64,000 bases of DNA from JANQOH01 sp965214495 (GTDB lineage Bacteria; Pseudomonadota; Alphaproteobacteria; UBA7887): contig OZ243958.1 of the NCBI GenBank assembly GCA_965214495.1, forward strand, positions 682,001 through 746,000, written 5' to 3'. Numbering within the stretch: position 1 is the stretch's first letter; every line of letters starts with the position of its first letter. The position numbers and the translations under genes were made by a program. The notes under the pieces are model-generated. The model searched no databases, had not been told where the DNA came from, and was given only the letters and a program-made list of their open reading frames with translations. Shown in pieces: positions 37,190-46,381 of the stretch.

Positions 37190-38493
37190 CCGCGCCCCTC
37201 GGCCCGCCGTCCGGCAGCCGCGATTTTCTACCGCGCGACATGCGCCTGCGCGAGAGCGTGCTCTCGCGCGTGAAGCGGGCGTTCGCGGCGCACGGTTTCG
37301 AGCCGCTCGACACGCCCGCCTTCGAACGCATCGAAGTGCTCTCGGGCAAGTATGGCGAGGAGGGCGACAAGCTCATCTTCAAGATCCTCAAGCGCGGGCC
37401 GAAGGCGGCGACCGGCGAAGCCGATATGGCGTTGCGCTACGACCTGACGGTTCCGACCGTGCGCCTTTACGCCCACCGTCGCGCCGAACTGCCGCGCATC
37501 TTCAAGCGCTACCAGATCGGTCCGGTCTGGCGCGGCGAACGACCGGGCCGGGGGCGGTTTCGCGAATTCACGCAATGCGACGTGGACGTATTCGGCGCCG
37601 CATCGCGGCTCGCGGATGTCGACGTCATCGTCACCATGGCGGCGGCGCTCGCCGCGCTCGGGGTGGGCGGCGTCACCGTCCGGCTCAACTCGCGCGCGGT
37701 ATTGCGCGCCATGATGGGTGCCTACGGAGTCGCCGAGGCTGCGCGGGGCGGTGTCCTGACGGCGCTCGACAAGCTCGACAAGATCGGGCTTGCGCGTGTC
37801 GCGACGGAACTCGCCGATCGAGGCGTGCCGACGGAGATCGTGAGCACGCTCTGCCGAGACATCGATGGCGGCGATTTCGAGGCGGTCGTACGCCGCCGCC
37901 TCGCCGGCTCGGAGGACGGCGAGGCCGGTCTCGCGGAAGTCGATTTCATGCTCGGCCACGCGGCGCCGCGTCTCGCCGGCGGCGCGAACATGGTCTTCGA
38001 TCCGGTTCTGGCGCGCGGCCTGGACTACTATACCGGCCCGATCTTCGAGTTCACCGCCTCGGGCGCGGGCGGTTCGATCGCCGGCGGCGGCCGCTACGAC
38101 GATCTGTGCGGGATGTTCCTGAAGGACAGCGTGCCGGTATGCGGCGGGTCGCTGGGCATCGAGCGTATTCTGTCGTTGCTCGACTCCAGCGAGGAGACGC
38201 TGGCGCCGCGCGTCTGCGTGACAGTTTGGGATGCGGCGGCGACTGGGCGGGCGCTCGACCTCGCGGCGGAAATTCGTGCCGCCGGTATCGCCGCCGAGAT
38301 CGATCTGGAAGGCGGGCGACTCGGCCGCCAGTTTCGGACGGCGGACGAACGCGGCTGCCGGTTCGTCATCGTCGAAGGCCCCGATGAGCGCGCGTCCGGC
38401 ACCGTGACGGTCAAGGACCTGACGAGCGGTGCGCAGAGTGCCGTTCCGAAAGACCGAGTCGCGGCGCACCTTCTCGGCCTGGTTCCCGGTTGA
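37186..38493 (+). CDS. hisS: histidyl-tRNA synthetase
   Basis: The 435-residue product is a class II synthetase. Motif 2 is RYQIGPVWRGERPGRGRFRE, the histidine-specific loop is LARGLDYYTG, and motif 3 with GGGRYDDL and GGSLGIERIL is present. A C-terminal anticodon-binding domain follows (CVTVWDAAATGRALDLA...). The catalytic motifs make it a synthetase rather than a HisZ regulator. The start is GTG at 37186, overlapping the MFS stop as GTGA; an upstream frame is open but lies within the MFS gene. No other synthetase is nearby. Confidence 0.9.
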   Translation: MTAPLGPPSGSRDFLPRDMRLRESVLSRVKRAFAAHGFEPLDTPAFERIEVLSGKYGEEGDKLIFKILKRGPKAATGEADMALRYDLTVPTVRLYAHRRAELPRIFKRYQIGPVWRGERPGRGRFREFTQCDVDVFGAASRLADVDVIVTMAAALAALGVGGVTVRLNSRAVLRAMMGAYGVAEAARGGVLTALDKLDKIGLARVATELADRGVPTEIVSTLCRDIDGGDFEAVVRRRLAGSEDGEAGLAEVDFMLGHAAPRLAGGANMVFDPVLARGLDYYTGPIFEFTASGAGGSIAGGGRYDDLCGMFLKDSVPVCGGSLGIERILSLLDSSEETLAPRVCVTVWDAAATGRALDLAAEIRAAGIAAEIDLEGGRLGRQFRTADERGCRFVIVEGPDERASGTVTVKDLTSGAQSAVPKDRVAAHLLGLVPG

Positions 38494-38687
38494 CGAGAAA
38501 CCGGCGCTTCGTAGCCGTCATCGAGATCCCGAGGCTCGAGTCGCAGGTCGCTTGCACGGTGCGGCTATTTGCGCTCGACCCCCTGCGGCGCGAACGATGA
38601 CCGCGATCGGAAACGCCAGACGAACGGACCGCGCATCGGGCCTGCACCCGCAACGGGCATACTGCGAACCTTGGCAGCGCCCGCGCC

Positions 38688-39308
38688 TTAACTCATGGGA
38701 ACGCCGAGAACGTGCCCGGTGAAGGCGGGCCGGGTGCAGAGGCGCTCGTACCACGCTTCGAGGCCCGGCATTTCCGGACGGTCCCCGACGAGCTGAAACC
38801 ACCGTCGCGCGAGGACGCCGAGGGGAATGTCCGCCATCGTGAACCGGTCCCCCGCGAGATAGTCGTTCGCGGCGAGCCGGGAGTCGGCGATTCGCCAGGC
38901 CGACGCGGCGTCGGCGATCGCCACTTCGATCTCTTGAGCGTCGAAGCGCCCCGGTTCGCGCACGAGGCCCCAGAAAATCGTCGTCAACGGCGCCAGCACC
39001 GTCGTCTGCTGCCAGTCCATCCAGCGTTCCGCTTCGGCGCGGTCGCGCGGGTCTTCCGGCCACAGGCCGCCGGGATCGTGCCGGGCGCAGAGGTAGCGCA
39101 CGATGACGTTGCTTTCCCACAGCACCAGCCCGCCGTCGTCGATCGTCGGCACACGCGCATTGGGGTTTCGGGCCAGCATGTCCGGGTCGCGCGTTCGTCC
39201 GAACGCGCCGCCGGCGTCCTGGCGGTCGAAGCCCCGGTCGAGTTCGCCGCAACACCACAGGACCTTTTGCACGTTCGACGAGTTGCGCCGCCCCCAGATT
39301 TTCAGCAT
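38688..39308 (-). CDS. glutathione S-transferase family protein
   Basis: A 206-residue GST. The N-terminal thioredoxin-like domain begins MLKIWGRRNSSNVQKVLWCC, with the Ser/Asn cluster where the catalytic Ser normally lies, and carries the cis-Pro region NARVPTIDDG and glutathione site LWESNVIVRYL. The C-terminal helical domain has the folding motif FTMADIPLGV. The family conjugates glutathione to electrophiles or isomerises them. The ATG at 39308 gives normal length; the open frame before it is Arg-rich and unlikely. Confidence 0.88.
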   Translation of the reverse strand: MLKIWGRRNSSNVQKVLWCCGELDRGFDRQDAGGAFGRTRDPDMLARNPNARVPTIDDGGLVLWESNVIVRYLCARHDPGGLWPEDPRDRAEAERWMDWQQTTVLAPLTTIFWGLVREPGRFDAQEIEVAIADAASAWRIADSRLAANDYLAGDRFTMADIPLGVLARRWFQLVGDRPEMPGLEAWYERLCTRPAFTGHVLGVPMS

Positions 39309-39390
39309 GACGTCGATCCCTTCCCCAAGCCGGACATCCGTTTCCACACTGCGAGCATAGAGCTCCCCGTATCGCCGCCGAAACTCGCCG

Positions 39391-40425
39391 TCAGGGCAGG
39401 GCCCAGCCCGGATCGGCGGCGAAGCGCGCGCGCAGCGACGCGCCGCCCGCCGGCCGCCACGCCGCATCGAGCGCGTTGACGACCAGCGCGCGAATCTCCG
39501 CCGGCGTGAAGCCGAACGTATCGACGAGAGCTGCGTATTCCATGCGCAGGCTGTTGTGAAACATGCCCGGATCGTCGGTGCTGATCGAAACGTTCAACCC
39601 GCGCTCCCAATACCGGCGCACGGGGTGTTCGGCGAGGCGGTCGATGACGCCCGTCGCGACGTTCGACAGGGGGCACAGTTCAAGCGGCAAGCGGCTTGTG
39701 GCAAGGCGGTCTATCAGCGCCGGATCCTCCCGGGCGCGGGTTGCGTGGCCGATCCGGTCGGGTGCGAGCGCATCGAGTGCGCCCGCGACGCTTGCCGCGC
39801 CGGCTGCCTCGCCGGCGTGGACGGTGGTGCGAAAACCGTGCCGGCGCGCCAACTCGAATGCGTCGGCGAACGGTTCCGGCGGCACGGAATGTTCCGACCC
39901 GCCCATGCCGACGCCGATGACGCCGAACTCGCGGCATTCGCCGACCGCGGCGACGGTTTCACGCGCCGGTTCGGGTCCGAGGTCGCGTACCAGATCGGCG
40001 ATAAGCCAGGTCTCGACGCCCGGGACCCGGTCGAGGCCGAGGCGAATCGCCTGTGCCAGCCCCGGCGGCGTCAGGCCGCGATGCGCGAAACGGGCGGGCG
40101 AGAAAAACAGTTCGGCGTAGCGGATGTTCTGCCGCGCAAGGTCGCGCGCCACCGCTCCCGCGATGAAGGTGAAATCCTCGTAGCGGCGCAGAAAGCCGTT
40201 CTTCCAGATCCACGTTTCGATGAACGCCGGAAAATCGGCATAGGTCAGGCGGCGTCGGAGGTCGGCAGGATCGGTCATTCCGTCGTCGCCGCCATACTTG
40301 CAGACCAGGGTCCACAACGCATCGAGCGGGATCGCGCCCTCCAGATGCAGATGCAGTTCTGCCTTCGGCAATGCCGCGAGCCATGTTCCGTAGCGCCTGT
40401 CGGCCTCGTTTCCGGCTCCGTTCAT
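39391..40425 (-). CDS. add: adenosine deaminase family protein
   Basis: A 344-residue metal-dependent amidohydrolase. The metal ligands are in AELHLHLEGA, the general-acid region in TVHAGEAAGAASV, GHATR follows, and the metal Asp pair is in NVSISTDDPGMF. ELCPLSNVATG, conserved in adenosine/adenine deaminases, is present. It converts adenosine (or adenine in a sister branch) to inosine (or hypoxanthine) in purine salvage. The two cannot be separated by motifs alone, so the symbol is provisional. The start at 40425 gives family length. Confidence 0.85.
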   Translation of the reverse strand: MNGAGNEADRRYGTWLAALPKAELHLHLEGAIPLDALWTLVCKYGGDDGMTDPADLRRRLTYADFPAFIETWIWKNGFLRRYEDFTFIAGAVARDLARQNIRYAELFFSPARFAHRGLTPPGLAQAIRLGLDRVPGVETWLIADLVRDLGPEPARETVAAVGECREFGVIGVGMGGSEHSVPPEPFADAFELARRHGFRTTVHAGEAAGAASVAGALDALAPDRIGHATRAREDPALIDRLATSRLPLELCPLSNVATGVIDRLAEHPVRRYWERGLNVSISTDDPGMFHNSLRMEYAALVDTFGFTPAEIRALVVNALDAAWRPAGGASLRARFAADPGWALP

Positions 40426-40508
40426 GCGCTCATGCTACGCTGCATTTCCCGGCGCGGGCGAGGGGTGCCATGCGCTGTCTCGAAGAACGACGGTGACGGG
40501 GAAACGGC

Positions 40509-41273
40509 ATGAGACTGAGACAACTTTGCCTGGTCGCGCGCGACCTCGACACGAGCAGCCGCGCCCTGTGCGAGACCCTTGCGATCGAAGTCGCCTATCG
40601 CGATCCCGAAGTGGGCGAGTGGGGCCTGCACAACATCGTGGCGCCGGTCGGCGGCGAGTTTCTGGAGATCGTTTCGCCGAAGGAAAAGGGCACTTCGGCA
40701 GAGCGTTATCTTGACCGGCGCGGCGGCGACGGCGGCTACATGGTGATCCTTCATTGCGACGACGCGCTGGCAGCGCGCGATCGGGCCGCCCGCCTCGGCG
40801 TGCGCGACATCTACCGAATCGACCGCCCCGGCTATATCGCGACGCAGTTTCACCCGCGCGACTGCGGCGGCGTGCTTCTGACGATGGATTCGGTGCCGGG
40901 GGTCACCGACTGCCGCGCCCCCATGGCGGCCTGGCCGCCCGCCGGCGCCGATTGGCGCCGCCATGTCGCGACTTCGCGTGTGAAGGGTCTGGCCGGGGTG
41001 ACGATTCAAGCCATCGACCCGAAAGCGGTAGCAACCCTCTGGTCCGACCTCGTCGAGAGTCCGATGCGTCAGGAGGGCGACGGTTTCGTGATCGGCCTCG
41101 ACAATGCCGACATCCGTTTCGTTCCCGTGGCCGACGACCGGGCCCCCGGCATCGCTGCGGTTGCGCTCGATACCACCGACGGGGAGGCGATCGTCCGCGC
41201 CGCCCGCGAGCGAAGCCTGACGGCAGGCGACGGCCGGGCGACCGTCGTCGGCACGGTGTTCGAACTGAATTAG
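40509..41273 (+). CDS. VOC/glyoxalase-like domain protein
   Basis: The 254-residue product has two halves of the vicinal oxygen chelate fold. The first begins LRQLCLVARDLDTSSRALCE and includes GLHNIVAPVGGEFLEIVSP; the second begins KGLAGVTIQAIDPKAVATLW. The layout matches glyoxalase-like PF13468-type proteins rather than GloA. Substrate unknown. It converges with the CoA-transferase gene, overlapping by four bases. Confidence 0.75.
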   Translation: MRLRQLCLVARDLDTSSRALCETLAIEVAYRDPEVGEWGLHNIVAPVGGEFLEIVSPKEKGTSAERYLDRRGGDGGYMVILHCDDALAARDRAARLGVRDIYRIDRPGYIATQFHPRDCGGVLLTMDSVPGVTDCRAPMAAWPPAGADWRRHVATSRVKGLAGVTIQAIDPKAVATLWSDLVESPMRQEGDGFVIGLDNADIRFVPVADDRAPGIAAVALDTTDGEAIVRAARERSLTAGDGRATVVGTVFELN

Positions 41274-42481
41274 ATCGTTTCGCCGGGGGCCGTGAAGGCG
41301 CCGCGTTCGGCGAGGCGCTCCACATCCTGTGGGTCGCAGGCGAGCCAATCGGCGAGGACCTCGCCGGAATGCTCGCCGGGTGTCGGCACGCCGCGGCGGA
41401 TTGCCTGCGGGGTGGCGGAGAACTTGGCGACAAAGCCCTGCATGGGCACCGGGCCGTCGCCGGGATGTTCGACATCGATGATCTGGCCGCGATGGCGCAG
41501 TTGCGGGTTGTCGAGCACGTCTTCCATGACGCAGACCTTGCCCGCCGGCACTTGCGCGGCAGCGAGGCGTTCGGTCAATTCCGCCGCGTCCATCGTGGCG
41601 GTCCAGACTGCGATCTCCGCTTCGAGCGCGTCGGCATTGGCAAGGCGGGTGTCGTTGTCGGCGAAGCGCGGGTCGCGCGGCAGGTCGGCGCGGTCCATCG
41701 CGCGGGCAAGCCGTTCGAACCGGTCGTCGCCGCCGGCGACGATATAGACCAGCGCTCCATCGGAGCACAGAAAGGTGTTGGCCGGTGCGCCGAAGCGATC
41801 GCGGTTGCCCTGGCGTATCGGCGGCGCGCCGCGCAGCGCGGTAACCGGGACCGCCGACATCATCATCGACAGCGCGCTGTCGAGCAGCGCGACATCGATC
41901 AATTGCCCCCGACCGCTGGTCTGACGCGCCTGTAACGCGGCGAGGATACCGATCAGGGCATGAAGGCCGGTCGTGTGGTCGATCACCGTGGTGCCGACCA
42001 GGGTAGGCGGCCCGCCTGCGGTGCCGGTCAGAGACATCATCCCGCTCATCGCCTGCGCCACGGCGTCAAAGCACGGGCGCGTGGCATACGGGCCGTCCTG
42101 GCCGTAGCCGGAAATGCGCGCCATGATCAATCGGGGGTTGGCCTCATGCAGCGCCCGCCACCCGCACCCCATGCTTTCCATGACGCCGGGACGGAAATTC
42201 TCGATCAGGACGTCCGCTTCGGCGGCGAGCGCGCGCACGATCTCCTGCGCCGCCGCGTTGCGGACGTCGAGGGCGAGGCTGCGCTTGTTGCGGTTGAAAA
42301 CCGCGGCGAAGAGGCTGCCGCCACCGTGGTGCGGCGGTGCGCCGCGGGTCGGATCGCCGGCGCCGGGCTTCTCGACCTTGACCACATCGGCACCCATGTC
42401 ACCGAGCATCATGGCGCAGAAGGGGCCGGCGACGAATCGCGACAGGTCCAGCACTCTCATCCCGTCGAGCGGTGCGGTCAT
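41270..42481 (-). CDS. class III (family III) acyl-CoA transferase
   Basis: The 403-residue product is of the CaiB/formyl-CoA transferase type: PLDGMRVLDLSRFVAGPFCA, MMLGDMGADVVKVEKPGAGD, LIENFRPGVMESMGCGW and ARISGYGQDGPYATRPCFDA. The catalytic Asp is expected in VIDHTTGLHAL. It moves CoA between carboxylic acids through an aspartyl-CoA thioester. The donor/acceptor pair cannot be told. The start gives normal length with an upstream gap to the divergent small gene. Confidence 0.88.
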   Translation of the reverse strand: MTAPLDGMRVLDLSRFVAGPFCAMMLGDMGADVVKVEKPGAGDPTRGAPPHHGGGSLFAAVFNRNKRSLALDVRNAAAQEIVRALAAEADVLIENFRPGVMESMGCGWRALHEANPRLIMARISGYGQDGPYATRPCFDAVAQAMSGMMSLTGTAGGPPTLVGTTVIDHTTGLHALIGILAALQARQTSGRGQLIDVALLDSALSMMMSAVPVTALRGAPPIRQGNRDRFGAPANTFLCSDGALVYIVAGGDDRFERLARAMDRADLPRDPRFADNDTRLANADALEAEIAVWTATMDAAELTERLAAAQVPAGKVCVMEDVLDNPQLRHRGQIIDVEHPGDGPVPMQGFVAKFSATPQAIRRGVPTPGEHSGEVLADWLACDPQDVERLAERGAFTAPGETI

Positions 42482-42679
42482 GATCGTGGTTCTCTTCGTT
42501 CGGAGCGGCGGTGGAACCTAGCAAAGGCTGGCCCGCTACGGGAAAATCGCCTCGACTCGACCGGGGTTTTGCGCGACGCCTGCCGTGGCTCTAACATGCA
42601 GGGCCAAGCCATCATACGCGACCGCCAGCTCGGGCCGGCAGTCGCGCCGCACAAGAGGAAGACGGAGGGGAGCCGCTCG

Positions 42680-42769
42680 ATGAAAATTCTCGAATCGCTG
42701 CCCATGACGGTGACGTCAGGGGTCGTGCTCACGGTCATACTGGCCTTGGTGCTCATGGCGCTGGGCTGA
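42680..42769 (+). CDS. 29-aa single-span membrane peptide
   Basis: The ATG is preceded by a strong GGAGGGGAG ribosome site at the right distance. The peptide is one hydrophobic helix (VTSGVVLTVILALVLMALG) after a short amphipathic start MKILESLPM. It ends 38 bases before the PuuD-like membrane-protein gene, so the two may be translated from one message. Composition and the ribosome site make it more likely real than chance. It has no known homologue that I recognise. Confidence 0.6.
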   Translation: MKILESLPMTVTSGVVLTVILALVLMALG

Positions 42770-42807
42770 CCCGGTCACGGGGAACGGACACGAAGGGGAG
42801 GAGACCG

Positions 42808-43314
42808 ATGGTGGAAGATCATGCGTTCTGGTCGTTTCTGTTCCGCTATCTGCACGTTCTGAGCGGCGTCATGTGGATCGGCCTGCTTTGGTATTTCAAC
42901 TTCGTGCAGATTCCGACCATGCCGAAAATCCCGGACAATCTGAAGCCGGCGGTTGGAAGGCACATCGCGCCGGAAGCGCTGTTCTGGTTCCGCTGGGCGG
43001 CGCTGTCGACGGTGGTCACCGGCCTGATTCTGGCATGGCTGAACGGCTACATCGTCGACGCACTGGCGGTCGGCGCGATCAGCGGTGCGACCAAGGATTC
43101 GGCGATCGGCATCGGCATGTGGCTGGGCCTGATCATGGCGTTCAACGTCTGGTTCATCATCTGGCCGAACCAGAAGATCGCGCTCGGCATCGTGGAGGTT
43201 GCGGCCGATGCGAAACCGGCGGCGGCGCGTAAAGCAATGCTGACCTCGCGGGTCAACACGCTGCTGTCGATCCCGATGCTCTACGCAATGGTATCGGCTC
43301 AGAACCTGTATTGA
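42808..43314 (+). CDS. PuuD-type urate hydroxylase N-terminal-like membrane protein
   Basis: The 168-residue product has four hydrophobic segments: FLFRYLHVLSGVMWIGLLWY, FRWAALSTVVTGLILAWL, MWLGLIMAFNVWFIIWPNQK, and a C-terminal helix. The YLHVLSGVMWIGLLWYFNFV start is that of Urate_ox_N (PF06181). Full-length PuuD continues into a cytochrome c domain, which is absent here; short versions like this exist and their role is not established. A GGGGAGGAG ribosome site precedes the ATG. Urate oxidation is possible but not shown by the sequence. Confidence 0.75.
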   Translation: MVEDHAFWSFLFRYLHVLSGVMWIGLLWYFNFVQIPTMPKIPDNLKPAVGRHIAPEALFWFRWAALSTVVTGLILAWLNGYIVDALAVGAISGATKDSAIGIGMWLGLIMAFNVWFIIWPNQKIALGIVEVAADAKPAAARKAMLTSRVNTLLSIPMLYAMVSAQNLY

Positions 43315-43327
43315 AGCGGCTTCGGAC

Positions 43328-43352
43328 GCCCCGGCCGCCGCGCGGCCGGGGC
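43328..43352. terminator. strong GC hairpin between convergent genes
   Basis: gccccggccg at 43328-43337 pairs perfectly with cggccggggc at 43343-43352 over a five-base loop. It lies between the convergent PuuD-like and hydrolase genes. No T tract follows on either side, so it is only a candidate terminator. Confidence 0.45.
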
Positions 43353-43364
43353 GCCGACAAGCGG

Positions 43365-44168
43365 TCACGACCGTTCGTCAAGAAAATCGAGCATGGCTTG
43401 CGCCGCTTGCGTGCCATGCGAGAGAACCACCCCGTGGCGTGCGCCGCTGAACAGGCGGAGCGCGGCGCCGGGTATGCGCGCATGGGTGTCCGCGAGCACG
43501 ACCGGGGGTAGAACGGGGCTCGAATCGCCGCCGATCATCAATGTCGGCGCCACGATGTCCGGCAGCCCATCCGACAGGTCCAGCGCGCGGAGCATACCGG
43601 CCTGGCCGAGCAGAGCGTCCGGATCGCAGGCGCGCTGTGCATCGAGGAACCAATGAGACGCACGGTCGTCGAGCGCGCCGGGAACGAATCGACTGTTCAT
43701 CATCATCTCCGACCAGGCGGCCATGCCCCCACTTTCGACCAGGCCGCGCCACTTCGACAGCCCGCGCACCGCGTCGCCGCGATGCGGCGCGGTGCAGGCG
43801 ACCAGGCTGTGCAGGCGGGCGGAGTGGTGGATCGCCAGGTAGTAGCCGAGCGCCCCGCCGAGCGATTCGCCGACGTAGTGGAAGCGCTGTGCGCCGGCAG
43901 CGTCGGCAACTGCCAGCACGTCGCGCGCCAGCCCTTCCATCGACCATCCGCGATCCCCCGACGACTTTGTCGAGCGCCCGCAACCGCGCATGTCCATGAC
44001 GACGATCCGGAGGCGACCGCTCAGGACCGGCAGCCAACGACACCAGATTCCATGATCGATCCCCACGCCATGATGGAGCAGCACCGTTTCCGGTTCCGAC
44101 ATCCAGGGCGGCGTGAGGTCGATAACGTCATACCAAAGCTGCCCGTCGGCGGTATCGAGTGTCGGCAT
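43365..44168 (-). CDS. alpha/beta hydrolase
   Basis: A 267-residue alpha/beta-hydrolase. The oxyanion loop is LLHHGVGIDH, the nucleophile Ser lies in YVGESLGGALG, an acid is expected near LMIGGDSSPVLP, and the catalytic His is in SGARHGVVLS. It resembles 3-oxoadipate enol-lactonase/haloperoxidase-type enzymes, but the substrate cannot be fixed. I start at ATG 44168, giving MPTLDTADGQLWYDV; the open frame upstream adds unlikely residues. Confidence 0.82.
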   Translation of the reverse strand: MPTLDTADGQLWYDVIDLTPPWMSEPETVLLHHGVGIDHGIWCRWLPVLSGRLRIVVMDMRGCGRSTKSSGDRGWSMEGLARDVLAVADAAGAQRFHYVGESLGGALGYYLAIHHSARLHSLVACTAPHRGDAVRGLSKWRGLVESGGMAAWSEMMMNSRFVPGALDDRASHWFLDAQRACDPDALLGQAGMLRALDLSDGLPDIVAPTLMIGGDSSPVLPPVVLADTHARIPGAALRLFSGARHGVVLSHGTQAAQAMLDFLDERS

Positions 44169-44432
44169 TGCGCTGTCTTTCCGTGATCGATCGAAGGGTG
44201 GGCGGCAGGCATCGGCGCTCGAGCGGGAAAGCGTTCGGCCGGTGCTCTGCGGCTTTGTCGGCATCCTGCTTAACGTTGCTCAAGAAACCGCGCAACGGAG
44301 CCGACGCAAGGCGGCCGCGAACCCGCCTCGCCGACCGAATCGCCCCGACCGCCGTTCGCGTTCGATTTGCGCCGCGCGGCCCTTGACGCATAGACTGACG
44401 GGCAAGGCGCTATGGTATCAGGAGGTCGCGTC

Positions 44433-45341
44433 ATGTTCCGAGCCTGTTTGGTCGCGCTTGCCCTGCTTCAGCCCGCCGCAGTGCTGGCCGCCGTCGCCGG
44501 CCCGCTGGTGGATCCCGAGTGGGTTGCGGAACATGCGTGCGACGACGGCGTAGTCGTGCTCGATTTGCGGCCGAACCCGCGCGCCTTCGCGCGTGGGCAC
44601 ATCGCCTGCTCGGTGCATTCGAGCTATTTCGGCGATGGCTGGCGGGTCGCCCGCAACGACATTCCGGGCATGTTGCCCGACCTTGCAGACGCAGCGGCCC
44701 TGATCGGCGGACTGGGCATCGGCAACGACGATCACGTGGTCGTCGTCGGGCCGGGAGGCAGCCCTGGTGCAACGACACTGGCGACGCGCGTCTATTGGAC
44801 GTTCAAGGTGCTCGGCCACGACGCGGTCTCATTGCTTGACGGCGGCTTCGCGGCGTTCCGCAACGATACGTCTTTGCCGCTCGACAAAGGCGCGGGGGTG
44901 GCGCGCGCGGCGAACACCTTCACCGCCGTCTTGCGACCGGAATTGCTGGCGACTGCCGCCGACGTTGCCGCGGCGCGCGAGACGGGGACGTCGTTGATCG
45001 ACAGCCGTGCCTCGGATTATTATGTCGGCATCAACAAGGCCGGCGTCGCGGCGCGGGCGGGCACGCTGCCGGGCGCGGGCAACGTGCCGATCATGTGGCT
45101 GACCACACCCGACGGCCGGTTTCAGAACCGGCGCGTTCTGGACCGGATCGCCGACCAGACTGCGCTCGACGAAGAAACGCCGTTGATCACCTTCTGCAAC
45201 TCCGGGCAGATGGCGTCGCTCGACTGGTTCGTGGCTCACGAGTTGCTCGGCAATGACGGGGCGCGCATGTATGACGGCTCGCTCGCCGAATGGACGGCCG
45301 ATCCGTCGAACCCGGTCGAACGGTATATCGAGACGGACTGA
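44433..45341 (+). CDS. exported sulfurtransferase with two rhodanese domains
   Basis: The 302-residue product has a signal peptide (MFRACLVALALLQPAAVLAA) and two rhodanese repeats. The first is inactive-looking (DGVVVLDLRPNPRAFARGHI); the second carries the active Cys in TPLITFCNSGQMASL. Start ATG 44433 has AGGAGG seven bases upstream; another ATG 21 bases earlier is less likely. The protein should act in the periplasm, moving sulfane sulfur to an acceptor such as cyanide or thiols. It is followed 28 bases later by the HtrA-like gene. Confidence 0.85.
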   Translation: MFRACLVALALLQPAAVLAAVAGPLVDPEWVAEHACDDGVVVLDLRPNPRAFARGHIACSVHSSYFGDGWRVARNDIPGMLPDLADAAALIGGLGIGNDDHVVVVGPGGSPGATTLATRVYWTFKVLGHDAVSLLDGGFAAFRNDTSLPLDKGAGVARAANTFTAVLRPELLATAADVAAARETGTSLIDSRASDYYVGINKAGVAARAGTLPGAGNVPIMWLTTPDGRFQNRRVLDRIADQTALDEETPLITFCNSGQMASLDWFVAHELLGNDGARMYDGSLAEWTADPSNPVERYIETD

Positions 45342-45369
45342 GGCGGTCCGCGAGCGACAGGAGGGTCCG

Positions 45370-46341
45370 ATCGGACGTTTCTTATCCGGCCTGGCGATTC
45401 TTCTCGCACTCGCGACGCCCGTTGCGGCGAAGCAGATCGTCGTCGAAGACGTTCTCGGCGCGCTGGTGCGTGTCGAAGCGGAGATCCCGGGCGGCGCGCG
45501 CACCGCACGTTTCCTTGGCACCGAACGCGAGGCGAACGGTGTCGTCATCGACGACCGAGGTCTGGTGCTCACCATCGGCTACATCATTCTCGAAGCGATG
45601 GCCGCGACGGTGCGCGACTCCGAAGGCGCCACGGTCCCGGCCGACATCGTCGCCTATGATTACGACACCGGGTTCGGGCTGGTCCGGGCCCTGGCACCGA
45701 TTTCGGCGACGCCGATGCGTCTCGGCGATTCCGGCCGCCTGGCGGCGTCGGACCACGTTCTCGTCGTCGGCACCGACTCGTTGGCGCTGGCCCTCGTCGC
45801 GGCGCGCGACGAGTTCGCCGGCTATTGGGAATACCTGCTGGAGGACGCGATCTTCACGGCGCCGCCGTTTCCTCACTGGGCGGGCGCGGCTCTGGTCGGC
45901 GCCGACGGCCGGTTGCTCGGCATCGGTTCCCTGTTGTTGCAACGCGGGGCGCCCGGCGGACGCACGGCGCCGGGCAACATGTTCGTGCCGATCAACGCTC
46001 TCAAGCCGATCCTGGGTGACATGATCGAAACCGGACGCGGACCGGGCCCGGCACGCCCGTGGATGGGCATGTTCACCCGTGATGTCGGCGGCTCGGTGGT
46101 GGTCACCCGTGTCGTGCCCGACGGTCCGGCTGCCGCGGCCGGCATTATCGCGGGCGAAGTCGTTCGCAAGGTGGGCGGGCGCGCGGTGGCGGGCATGGCC
46201 GACCTGTTTCGCAAGGTCTGGGCGCTCGGAGACGCGGGGGTCTCGGTGCCCCTGGAGTTGACCGGCAGGCTCGGCGCCCGGACGGTCGTGATCCAGTCGG
46301 CGGACCGTTACGACTACCTGAAGCTCGATCCGACTTTCTGA
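45370..46341 (+). CDS. exported HtrA-like protein, catalytic triad degenerate, with PDZ domain
   Basis: The 323-residue product (if started at 45370) has a signal sequence (FLSGLAILLALATPVAA-K), a trypsin-like double barrel and a C-terminal PDZ domain (GSVVVTRVVPDGPAAAAGII). The usual TNAHVV His motif reads LVLTIGYIILE, and the Ser motif GNSGGPL reads PHWAGAALVGADG. Only the Asp site (YDYDTGFGLV) looks normal, so protease activity is not expected; it may be a binding or chaperone protein. The strong AGGAGGG ribosome site at 45359-45365 sits five bases before ATC 45370, and no ATG/GTG/TTG lies near. The next in-frame ATGs (45253, 45271) are inside the rhodanese gene. Confidence 0.75.
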   Translation: MGRFLSGLAILLALATPVAAKQIVVEDVLGALVRVEAEIPGGARTARFLGTEREANGVVIDDRGLVLTIGYIILEAMAATVRDSEGATVPADIVAYDYDTGFGLVRALAPISATPMRLGDSGRLAASDHVLVVGTDSLALALVAARDEFAGYWEYLLEDAIFTAPPFPHWAGAALVGADGRLLGIGSLLLQRGAPGGRTAPGNMFVPINALKPILGDMIETGRGPGPARPWMGMFTRDVGGSVVVTRVVPDGPAAAAGIIAGEVVRKVGGRAVAGMADLFRKVWALGDAGVSVPLELTGRLGARTVVIQSADRYDYLKLDPTF

Positions 46342-46381
46342 GCGGATTCGAACGAATCGCGAGCAGGGCTTGCGGGGATTC

